Assembly (NCBI GenBank): GCA_035267815.1
Contig: DATFLK010000160.1
Location: 1-32,529 of the forward strand
Source of the DNA: DATFLK01 sp035267815
GTDB taxonomy: Bacteria > Pseudomonadota > Zetaproteobacteria > Mariprofundales > Mariprofundaceae
DNA length: 32,529 nt
Direction: 5' to 3'
Positions 7,187 through 13,514 of the stretch are shown one piece after another. The first letter of the stretch is position 1. Every line of letters starts with the position of its first letter. A model generated the notes under the pieces. It saw only the letters and a list, made by a program, of their open reading frames with translations. It did not search any database and was not told the origin of the DNA. Both the position numbers and the translations under genes were made by a program.

Positions 7187-7221
7187 AAAAAGGCCGCCCT
7201 GTGAGGGACGGCCTTCCTGTT
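7187..7221 (-). terminator. Intrinsic terminator, best for the minus-strand peptide genes
   Basis: AAGGCCG (7190-7196) pairs with CGGCCTT (7209-7215), extended by CCC/GGG inside. Read on the minus strand the hairpin is followed by TTTTT, the better terminator context. On the plus strand, after the AraC gene, only a weak CCTGTTT tract follows. It probably serves both convergent units. A further small hairpin, GTAAC/GTTAC, lies at 7242-7255. Confidence 0.7.
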
Positions 7222-7264
7222 TAAAACATTAGTTTGTGCGAGTAACGTTGGTTACTGTGTTGTG

Positions 7265-7354
7265 CTATTTGACGGATTCGACAAAGTGAGCAAACGAAGT
7301 CGTGCTCGCAAAGGCGAATACACTGGCAGCAACCGTATAGATCAGACCTTTCAT
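7265..7354 (-). CDS. Small hydrophobic secreted or membrane peptide, copy 1 (29 aa)
   Basis: A 29-codon frame starts at ATG 7354 with a very strong Shine-Dalgarno (AAAGGAGA, about 7 bases upstream) and ends in TAG. It begins MKGLIYTVAASVFAF and ends STTSFAHFVESVK. The layout is a short Lys-containing start, a hydrophobic core and S-F-A, which fits a signal-peptidase site after residue 22; cleavage would release HFVESVK. Alternatively it is an uncleaved single-pass membrane peptide. It matches the neighbouring copy at 16 of 29 positions without gaps, and both have strong ribosome-binding sites. That conservation pattern is the main evidence that it is coding. I do not recognise the family. Confidence 0.68.
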   Translation of the reverse strand: MKGLIYTVAASVFAFASTTSFAHFVESVK

Positions 7355-7415
7355 ATCAATCTCCTTTAATTCTTTTATATCGTTATATTCTGTTGTTCTT
7401 CTTCGCTGCACTTAA

Positions 7416-7508
7416 TCAGGTGCGAAGGGACTCGACGAAACCGGCGAAGGATGTTGTTGCCACAAAGGTCAACACAGCTGCGCCGATCGCATACATCAAC
7501 TCTTTCAT
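7416..7508 (-). CDS. Small hydrophobic secreted or membrane peptide, copy 2 (30 aa)
   Basis: A 30-codon frame starts at ATG 7508 with a strong Shine-Dalgarno (GAGGAGGTG just upstream) and ends in TGA. It begins MKELMYAIGAAVLTF and ends VATTSFAGFVESLRT. It shares with copy 1 the pattern MKxLxY, a hydrophobic core, TTSFA, then FVES. If cut after SFA it would release GFVESLRT. It lies 61 bp upstream of copy 1 on the same strand, so the two are probably one transcript ending at the hairpin at 7187-7221. Function unknown; a small stress or membrane peptide, or a peptide signal, are the open possibilities. Confidence 0.68.
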   Translation of the reverse strand: MKELMYAIGAAVLTFVATTSFAGFVESLRT

Positions 7509-7593
7509 GTCCACCTCCTCTGGGTAGGTTCGGGCAATCACATGACCGCCTCGATGGGTGAAACATTACCGGCCGACCCTTAGATCGCTGTTA

Positions 7594-7646
7594 AATGAAC
7601 ATTAGAAAACCTTTATTTTTATGGGTTTTTGGTGATTCGAGTCACA
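7594..7646 (-). promoter_or_regulatory. Candidate CRP/FNR-type activated promoter for the peptide genes
   Basis: On the minus strand TCTAAT (7606-7601) matches the -10 consensus at five of six bases, with no recognisable -35. Upstream lies TGTGACTCGAATCACC (7646-7631), a TGTGA-N6-TCAC dyad of the CRP type, centred roughly 42-45 bp before the expected start site. A missing -35 plus an activator dyad near -41.5 is the layout of a class II activated promoter. This is inference from pattern alone. Confidence 0.4.
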
Positions 7647-7650
7647 AAAG

Positions 7651-7691
7651 AACGGGGTTCTGTCCCCGAACTCCGTATCGGTGACCCCGTT
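7651..7691 (+). other. Competing hairpins upstream of the sensor kinase
   Basis: AACGGGGT (7651-7658) can pair perfectly with ACCCCGTT (7684-7691) or, as CGGGG, with CCCCG at 7664-7668. The two structures exclude each other. The stretch lies about 200 bp before the kinase start. The rest of 7692-7892 holds no gene I can support. Confidence 0.35.
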
Positions 7692-7892
7692 TGCCGACCG
7701 GGATGCACTCCGTAGGCGGCCTGTTACCATCTATAGTGTGTTGGGTATTTTACCGATCAGTAACTCAGAATATACAGAAGTGCCGCTTTTATGTCATGAT
7801 GCAAGTATGGCAAATGGTGGTATGGGGCGTTTTGGTCGGGATATAGTCGAGACGGCTGTCATAGCGATGCGTGGATTGAGAGACATCCCAGG

Positions 7893-10517
7893 ATGAGGGC
7901 GGCCGGTATTCCAGATCCGGCGAAGCTGATCGAAACATTGCCGATCGGACTGGTGCTGTGCGAGATGGACGGCTCGTTGATCTATGCCAACGAGGCCTTC
8001 GCATCGATCGTCGGCTATTCCGCCGAGGAACTGATGGGCCTGACCTACTGGGACCTGACACCGAAGAAGTATGCCGCCCAGGAGCAGGCGCAGTTCACCG
8101 AGCTTCAGGAGAGCGGTCGCTACGGTCCGTACGAGAAAGAGTATCTCCACAAGGGCGGCGGCCTAGTTCCCGTCCGCCTGAACGGAGAGACCGTTGAGGT
8201 CGACGGCCGGTCCTGTATCTGGTCCAGCGTTGAAACGATCGGTGATATCCGGGCCTACCGGCAGGCGGTAAAGAAGAGCGAGCAGCGCTTCCGCACGCTC
8301 TTCGAGTCCGCCACGGATGGCCTGTTCCTTCTCTCAATGGATGGGTCCATTGTCGATGTCAACGAGATCGGTCACGCCCGCCTAGGCTATACCCTGGGGG
8401 AGATGGTGGGGCGTAATATCACCGAGTTCGATTCACCCGAATTTGCATGCCGGGTGAAGGAGCGAATCGAGCAGATCAAACGAAATGGCCGTGCGAGATT
8501 TGAATCCGCTCATGTCTGCCGCGACGGGAGGGTGATGCCGGTGGAGGTCAGCACACGCATCATCGAGATTGATGGCGAGCCGCTCTGTTTTAGTGTGATC
8601 CGGGATATGACCGAGCGCAAGCAGATGATCGACCGGGTCCGCGAGCGCGATGTCATGTATCGGGCCGTTTTCGAAACCACGATGGATGGATTCTGGGTCG
8701 TCGACATGGAGGGGCGATTCCTCGAGGTCAACGATGCCTACGTGGCGATGTCCGGTTACAGTCGCGAGGAGTTGCTCGACATGCGCATCGCGGATGTCGA
8801 AGCCAGAGAAAGCACGGCGGAAACGTCGGCTCATCTCGAGAAGCTGATGATCGACGGACATGACCGTTTCGAGAGCCTCCATCGGAGGAAAAGCGGCGAG
8901 GTCTGGCCGGTCGAGATCGTCTCCTCCTTCTGGGATATCCGGGACGGGCGCATCTTTGTCTTCATCATCGACATCAGCGAGCGCAAGGAGACGGAGGCGC
9001 GGCTTCAGAAGCTCTCCGAGGCGGTGGAACGAGGCGGTGAGGCGGTCATGATCACCGATGCCGATGCTAATATTGAGTACGTTAATCCGGCCTTTACCGA
9101 GATCACCGGTTATGCGGCCGAAGAGGTGATTGGCCTGAACCCCTCGGTGCTCAAAAGTTCGGCCCAGGATCCTTCATTCTATGAAAAGATGTGGGAGACC
9201 ATCACGCGCGGCGATGTGTGGCGAGGCACGCTGGTCGACCGTCGCAAGGACGGTAGCTTCTATCCCGCGATGATGTCGGTGGCCCCGATCCTCGATGAGG
9301 CGGGCCGGATCAGGCACTATGTGGCCGTGCAACAGGATATGTCCGAGTACAAACGGCTCGAACAGCAATTCCATCGGGCTCAGAAGATGGATGCGCTCGG
9401 CCGGTTCGTCGGCGGTATTGCGCATGATTTCAACAACATGCTGGCTGGCGTCGTCGGTAATATCTACCTGTTGAGAAGGCGCATCGGTGATCATGAGGGG
9501 GTAGCCGGCAATCTCGATACGATCGAACGGCTCTGTGCCCAGGCTACCTCCATGATCAAGCAGATGCTGACCTACGCCAGAGCAGATCAGGTCGAACCGA
9601 AGGCCTTTGCTTTTAACGATATGGTTGATGAGGCACTTTCACTCTCCGAGGCGGCCATTCCTGAGAATATCGTGCGGGTAATCGAAACCGATGCCGAACC
9701 CCTGTATGTGCACGGCGACTCGAATCAGCTGCAGCAGGCCATCATCAATATCCTCCACAACGCCAGGGACGCCGTAGAGGGGCGTGCCGATGGAGCCATC
9801 CGTTGCCAGCTGGAGACGTTTATGGCCGATGATGGTTTTCGGCAGCGCCATCCCGACTGTCCCGGGGAGGTGTTCGCCCACCTGAGTGTCGCGGATAACG
9901 GATGCGGGATTCCCGAGGCCCTGCTTGACCGGATTTTCGATCCCTTCTTTACGACCAAGGGAGTGGACAAGGGGAACGGCCTTGGTCTGGCGATGGTGTA
10001 CGGCGCCGTCGAGAACCACCATGGTGCGATCGAGGTGGAGAGCGAGCCGGAGCGGGGTTCGACGTTTCATGTCTATCTGCCGCTGGCCGACACGACACCG
10101 GAACAGCCAATGCTGCCGGCCGGTAACGATGACGGTCACGGTGGCGGTGAGTTGATCATCGTCGCGGACGATGAACTGCACGTACGGCAGATGTATGCCG
10201 AACTACTGCCGGAACTCGGCTACCGGGTCGAAACTGCGGAGAATGGGGAGGAGGCCGTCCGGATATACGAGGCTCACCAATCCGAGTGCGCTATGGTTAT
10301 CCTCGATGTCGTCATGCCAAAGATGGGTGGTGTGGAGGTGGCGGGGGCGATTCGCCGGCAGAATTCCCGTATCCCAATTCTGTTCGCCACCGGCTACGAC
10401 CGGGATGTGTCGCTGGCCAGGGTGGACGAGGGGCTGGAAAACTGTCATGTGATCGGCAAACCGTTCCAGGTCGATCGCCTGATGCAGGCGATTCAGCAGA
10501 TGATTGCTTCAACGTAG
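7893..10517 (+). CDS. Multi-PAS hybrid sensor histidine kinase with C-terminal receiver
   Basis: Protein of 874 residues with no clear membrane segment. Four PAS domains follow each other: about 10-120 (IYANEAFASIVGYSAEEL), 130-245 (VNEIGHARLGYTLGEMVG), 255-365 (VNDAYVAMSGYSREELL) and 375-495 (YVNPAFTEITGYAAEEVIG). The HisKA domain carries H511 in GGIAHDFNNMLAG. The HATPase has NILHNARDAVEG (N box), VADNGCGIP (G1), FDPFFTTK (F box) and GNGLGLAMVYG (G2). The receiver has the acidic DDE pocket in IIVADDELHV, phospho-Asp D805 in VILDVVMPKMGG, and KPF. Signals are probably cytosolic small ligands or redox. The cognate output regulator is not adjacent. The start follows a GAGAGA sequence; upstream in-frame starts are absent. 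Confidence 0.92.
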   Translation: MRAAGIPDPAKLIETLPIGLVLCEMDGSLIYANEAFASIVGYSAEELMGLTYWDLTPKKYAAQEQAQFTELQESGRYGPYEKEYLHKGGGLVPVRLNGETVEVDGRSCIWSSVETIGDIRAYRQAVKKSEQRFRTLFESATDGLFLLSMDGSIVDVNEIGHARLGYTLGEMVGRNITEFDSPEFACRVKERIEQIKRNGRARFESAHVCRDGRVMPVEVSTRIIEIDGEPLCFSVIRDMTERKQMIDRVRERDVMYRAVFETTMDGFWVVDMEGRFLEVNDAYVAMSGYSREELLDMRIADVEARESTAETSAHLEKLMIDGHDRFESLHRRKSGEVWPVEIVSSFWDIRDGRIFVFIIDISERKETEARLQKLSEAVERGGEAVMITDADANIEYVNPAFTEITGYAAEEVIGLNPSVLKSSAQDPSFYEKMWETITRGDVWRGTLVDRRKDGSFYPAMMSVAPILDEAGRIRHYVAVQQDMSEYKRLEQQFHRAQKMDALGRFVGGIAHDFNNMLAGVVGNIYLLRRRIGDHEGVAGNLDTIERLCAQATSMIKQMLTYARADQVEPKAFAFNDMVDEALSLSEAAIPENIVRVIETDAEPLYVHGDSNQLQQAIINILHNARDAVEGRADGAIRCQLETFMADDGFRQRHPDCPGEVFAHLSVADNGCGIPEALLDRIFDPFFTTKGVDKGNGLGLAMVYGAVENHHGAIEVESEPERGSTFHVYLPLADTTPEQPMLPAGNDDGHGGGELIIVADDELHVRQMYAELLPELGYRVETAENGEEAVRIYEAHQSECAMVILDVVMPKMGGVEVAGAIRRQNSRIPILFATGYDRDVSLARVDEGLENCHVIGKPFQVDRLMQAIQQMIAST

Positions 10518-10648
10518 CGTACAGTGTAAGCCCGACCTGAGCAGTTGGGGTGAGGGTCGGCTGCCATGATGAACGGTACAGTGGGTTGGTGCCCGTTCGG
10601 GGGGGGTAACCCCTGGCTGCCGCCTATATCACTCACAAGATATTTAGA

Positions 10649-10810
10649 ATGCACGAGATGGGGATAAGTCACCCCGAGCAGCCCGCCCGGTCACTGCTGG
10701 AAGAGGGCTATGAACGGACGGTGCAGGGACGCAGCGCCGCAGCGCACCTTCCGGAGGCTGGGCGGACTCTCCTGGCGCTCGACGTCGGGGAGCGGTATGT
10801 GATACGGTGA
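10649..10810 (+). CDS. Possible small protein upstream of rimP (53 aa)
   Basis: An open frame from ATG 10649 (or in-frame ATG 10658) to TGA 10808-10810 encodes a soluble, charged peptide containing ARSLLEEGYERTVQGRSAAA and ending LALDVGERYVIR. GC-rich third positions resemble the neighbours, but there is no good ribosome-binding site and no family that I recognise. It may be a chance frame. The rest of 10518-10860 shows only G-rich stretches (GGGGTAACCCC near 10608) and no tRNA. Confidence 0.25.
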   Translation: MHEMGISHPEQPARSLLEEGYERTVQGRSAAAHLPEAGRTLLALDVGERYVIR

Positions 10811-10860
10811 AAGTCGTTGAGCGTTACAATTGTGCGGATGCGGACGGTGGTTTCGGTTGC

Positions 10861-10888
10861 TTGCATTATTTCAACCCAAGTCTATCAT
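10861..10888 (+). promoter_or_regulatory. Candidate sigma-70 promoter of the rimP operon
   Basis: TTGCAT (10861-10866) and TATCAT (10883-10888) are 16 bp apart, matching consensus at four and five of six positions. Transcription would start near 10895, immediately before the terminator-like hairpin that precedes rimP. Confidence 0.45.
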
Positions 10889-10900
10889 GCGCGACGTTGA

Positions 10901-10930
10901 AAGTGAGCTGCGGCTCGCTTTTTTGTTTTT
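10901..10930 (+). terminator. Terminator or attenuator in the rimP leader
   Basis: AAGTGAGC (10901-10908) pairs with GCTCGCTT (10913-10920; one G-T pair) around a TGCG loop and runs into TTTTGTTTTT. It ends only about 12 bases before the rimP start. Premature terminators in rimP leaders are known in enterobacteria, so an attenuator is plausible. It could instead simply end upstream transcription. Confidence 0.65.
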
Positions 10931-10941
10931 CTGGAGACCTG

Positions 10942-11406
10942 ATGGAAGAACGGATACGCGAGCTGCTAGAGCCGATCGCGGCTGAACTGGATGTCGATGT
11001 GCTCAAGGTCAGTCTGGGCGGCGGTCGCCGAAGTCAGCTGCTGCGTGTGATCGTGGATCGGGCTGGTGGGGTCGAATGCGGCGATCTCGAGCGCATCAGT
11101 CGCGCGCTGTCGCTGCAGCTGGATGCCGAGGATCTAATTGCCGGGCACTATCGCCTGGAGATCAGCTCGCCGGGACTGGACTGGCCGCTGATCACACCGG
11201 CGGATTTTCGTCGTCATGCCGGCGAACGATTGCGGGCCCAGTTCGTCGAAGACGACGCGCTGGAAGGTGAGAACCTCGGACCGGTCGACGGGGGCGTTCG
11301 CATCGCCGATGATACGGGCAAAGAGCATGATGTATTGATGGACGACGTGACCAAGGTGGTGCGCGCCGTGCAGTGGAAGAAAAAGAGAGCAGGCGGGAAG
11401 AAATGA
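10942..11406 (+). CDS. rimP: Ribosome maturation factor RimP
   Basis: Protein of 154 residues, the normal RimP length. It has the N-terminal domain (RIRELLEPIAAELDVDVLKV, LRVIVDR, GVECGDLERISRALS, YRLEISSPGLDWPL) and the Sm-like C-terminal domain (AGERLRAQF, VLMDDVTKVV). It binds the 30S subunit during assembly. ATG 10942 is chosen because GGAG lies 5 bases upstream; the frame extends upstream through the terminator to 10807, but without family similarity. It is first in the rimP-nusA-infB operon, with an attenuator-like hairpin just in front. Position and sequence agree fully. Confidence 0.95.
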   Translation: MEERIRELLEPIAAELDVDVLKVSLGGGRRSQLLRVIVDRAGGVECGDLERISRALSLQLDAEDLIAGHYRLEISSPGLDWPLITPADFRRHAGERLRAQFVEDDALEGENLGPVDGGVRIADDTGKEHDVLMDDVTKVVRAVQWKKKRAGGKK

Positions 11407-11447
11407 TAGACCTGGCTGCGGAATTAACTGAACGGAGTTAATTGCGG

Positions 11448-12914
11448 ATGAAGATGGAAATGTTGCAGGTGGCGGATGCGGTGGCCCGCGAGAAGGGGGT
11501 CGAGCGCGAACTGGTGATCGAGGCGATGGAGCAGGCGGTTCGGACTGCGGCCCGTCGAACATACGGAAACAAGCATGTGGAAGCGGATATCGATCGTCTG
11601 ACTGGCGAGATCAGCCTGTTTCACGTGCGCACGGTGGTCGAAGAGGTTGAGGATGAGGAGAACGAGCTGACGCTGGAAGAGGGGCGCAAGCTTGATCCTG
11701 AGGCGCAGATCGGTACTGAGTTCAAGGAGTCTCTGCCGCCGATCGAGCTGGGTCGTATCGCAGCCCAAACCGCCAAGCAGGTGATCAATCAGAAGATCCG
11801 CGAAGCCGAGCGCGAGCGCGTGATTGAGGAGTACGAACCGCGTGTTGGTGAACTGATCACCGGTATCGTCAAGCGTGTCGAACGCGGCAATGTCTACGTC
11901 GACTTGGGCCGCGGCGAGGCGGTGATGTACCGCGAGGATCTGCTGCCGCGCGAGAGTTATCGCCAGGGAGACCGTGTACGGGCCTACCTGCGCGAGGTGC
12001 GCAATCAGCCCAAGGGGCCACTGGTCTTCGTCTCCCGTTCGGATGCAGGTATGGTGCAACGCCTGTTCGAGCAGGAGGTGCCGGAGATTCAGGACGGCAT
12101 TGTGACGATCCAGGCGATCGCCCGCGATCCCGGTTCGCGTTCGAAGATCGCCGTAATCTCCAGTGATCCGGCCGTCGATCCCGTCGGTGCCTGTGTCGGC
12201 ATGCGCGGGGCGCGCGTGCAGGCCGTGGTCAACGAGCTGCACGGTGAGAAGATCGATATCATCGAGTGGACGCCGGATCCGGCTACCTTTGTCGTCAATG
12301 CACTGGCACCGGCCGAGATCGAGCGCGTGCTGGTGGATGAGGAGAAGGGCAGTATCGATGTGGCAGTGACCGAGGACCAGCTCGCCATCGCCATCGGGCG
12401 TCGCGGACAGAACGTGCGTCTGGCCTCCGAACTCTCCGGCTGGAATATCGAGATCATGACCACCGGTGAGGAGCGCGAGAAACGAGCCGCCGAGGCGGGC
12501 GCGGCTAAGGCGCTGTTCCAGGAGGCGCTCGATGTCGACGAGAATTTCGCCGAGCTTCTCTGCGCCGAGGGCTTCATCGGCCTCGAGGATCTGGCCTATT
12601 GCGGTCTGGAAGAACTCGCCTCGATCGAGGGGCTCGACGAGGAGGTTGCTCAGGAACTACAGAAACGCGCCCGCAACGGCTTGCTGAATGTGGCGCTCGG
12701 CAAGGAGGGCGCCGAAGGTGCCGACGAGCGTCTGCTCGGGCTGGAAGGGATGACCGAGGAGGTTGCCACGCTGCTGGCTGGACGCGGCATTACGACGGCC
12801 GAGGAGTTGGCGGATGCGGCCATCGACGAGCTGGACGGCCTGGAGGGTGTCAGCCGCGAGCAGCTGGAGGCCTTCATTTTGGCCGCCCGGGAGGCTTGCG
12901 GCTGGTTTGACTGA
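11448..12914 (+). CDS. nusA: Transcription elongation/termination factor NusA
   Basis: Protein of 488 residues. Order: N-terminal RNA polymerase-binding domain (1-130, DAVAREKGVERELVIEAMEQ), S1 domain (about 135-200, LITGIVKRVERGNVYVDLGR), KH domains (DPVGACVGMRGARVQAVVNE, VTEDQLAIAIGRRGQNVRLA), then two C-terminal acidic helix-hairpin repeats (NFAELLCAEGFIGLEDLAY; GMTEEVATLLAGRGITTAEE), as in gammaproteobacterial NusA. It modulates pausing, termination and antitermination. ATG 11448 follows GGAG by 10 bases; an upstream TTG at 11442 is a possible alternative. The stop overlaps the ylxR start. Confidence 0.96.
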   Translation: MKMEMLQVADAVAREKGVERELVIEAMEQAVRTAARRTYGNKHVEADIDRLTGEISLFHVRTVVEEVEDEENELTLEEGRKLDPEAQIGTEFKESLPPIELGRIAAQTAKQVINQKIREAERERVIEEYEPRVGELITGIVKRVERGNVYVDLGRGEAVMYREDLLPRESYRQGDRVRAYLREVRNQPKGPLVFVSRSDAGMVQRLFEQEVPEIQDGIVTIQAIARDPGSRSKIAVISSDPAVDPVGACVGMRGARVQAVVNELHGEKIDIIEWTPDPATFVVNALAPAEIERVLVDEEKGSIDVAVTEDQLAIAIGRRGQNVRLASELSGWNIEIMTTGEEREKRAAEAGAAKALFQEALDVDENFAELLCAEGFIGLEDLAYCGLEELASIEGLDEEVAQELQKRARNGLLNVALGKEGAEGADERLLGLEGMTEEVATLLAGRGITTAEELADAAIDELDGLEGVSREQLEAFILAAREACGWFD

Positions 12915-13506
12915 GGCGGCCACGCCCCAGCGTCGCTGCCTTGTTTGCCGGGACCGGCATGACAAGTCGGAGATGATGCGCCTGGCCCTGGATGATGAGG
13001 GAGAGGTCTGGCCCGATGTGCTGCAAAAGGCGCAGGGCCGCGGGACATATCTTTGCATGCAGCAGCGCTGCCTGCAGGGACTGGGCGACAAGCAGATGAA
13101 AGCCGCCTGGCGCCGGCAGCGAATCGCTTCAGGGCAGGGGGTGTTGCTGCAGGAGCGCATGGCGGTGGCGTTGAGTGCGGTGTGTCGGCAATATTTGTCG
13201 CAACAGCGAGCCACGACGACATACGGCCGTGATGCGGTACTGCGTCGCTTGTGGCATGAACCGGCTGTGCTGGTGCTGTTGGCGACTGATGCGGGTGCTG
13301 CGCTGGTTCGCCAGATCGATGCGGCGGTGGAGAAACGACACACCGCCGGCACCAAGGTGATGACGGCGCCGTTTCCGTCCTCTGCCCTGATGGGCGGTGT
13401 GTTCGACCGGGAAGATGTCTCGGTGGCCGCGGTGGATATGTCGCCGATGGCCAGAAAATTGTTGAAATTCTGTACTTGGTACGGGCGATTGAAGGGGTTA
13501 AGGTAA
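12907..13506 (+). CDS. ylxR: YlxR (DUF448) RNA-binding protein fused to an L7Ae-like domain
   Basis: Protein of 199 residues. The N-terminal YlxR/DUF448 domain (about 5-75) has RRCLVCRDRHDKSEMMRLAL and QGRGTYLCMQQRCL. The C-terminal half resembles the ribosomal L7Ae/L30e-like domain found fused to YlxR in alphaproteobacteria (ATDAGAALVRQIDAAVEKR, VMTAPFPSSALM). No ATG precedes the domain; TTG 12907, overlapping the nusA stop by 8 bp, is the best start, with GGGAGG 12 bases upstream. It is a nucleic-acid-binding protein of the nusA-infB operon, implicated in RNA processing or transcription control. The start is the least certain part. Confidence 0.82.
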   Translation: MTEAATPQRRCLVCRDRHDKSEMMRLALDDEGEVWPDVLQKAQGRGTYLCMQQRCLQGLGDKQMKAAWRRQRIASGQGVLLQERMAVALSAVCRQYLSQQRATTTYGRDAVLRRLWHEPAVLVLLATDAGAALVRQIDAAVEKRHTAGTKVMTAPFPSSALMGGVFDREDVSVAAVDMSPMARKLLKFCTWYGRLKGLR

Positions 13507-13514
13507 GAGACGAT

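Noticed and set aside
7681..7896. 71-codon GTG-started frame ending in an ATGA overlap with the sensor kinase
   Set aside because: No recognisable domain, poor ribosome-binding site and unremarkable composition; the overlap alone is weak evidence.
10807..10941. N-terminal extension of RimP
   Set aside because: It would translate through the terminator hairpin and has no RimP similarity; ATG 10942 has a proper Shine-Dalgarno.
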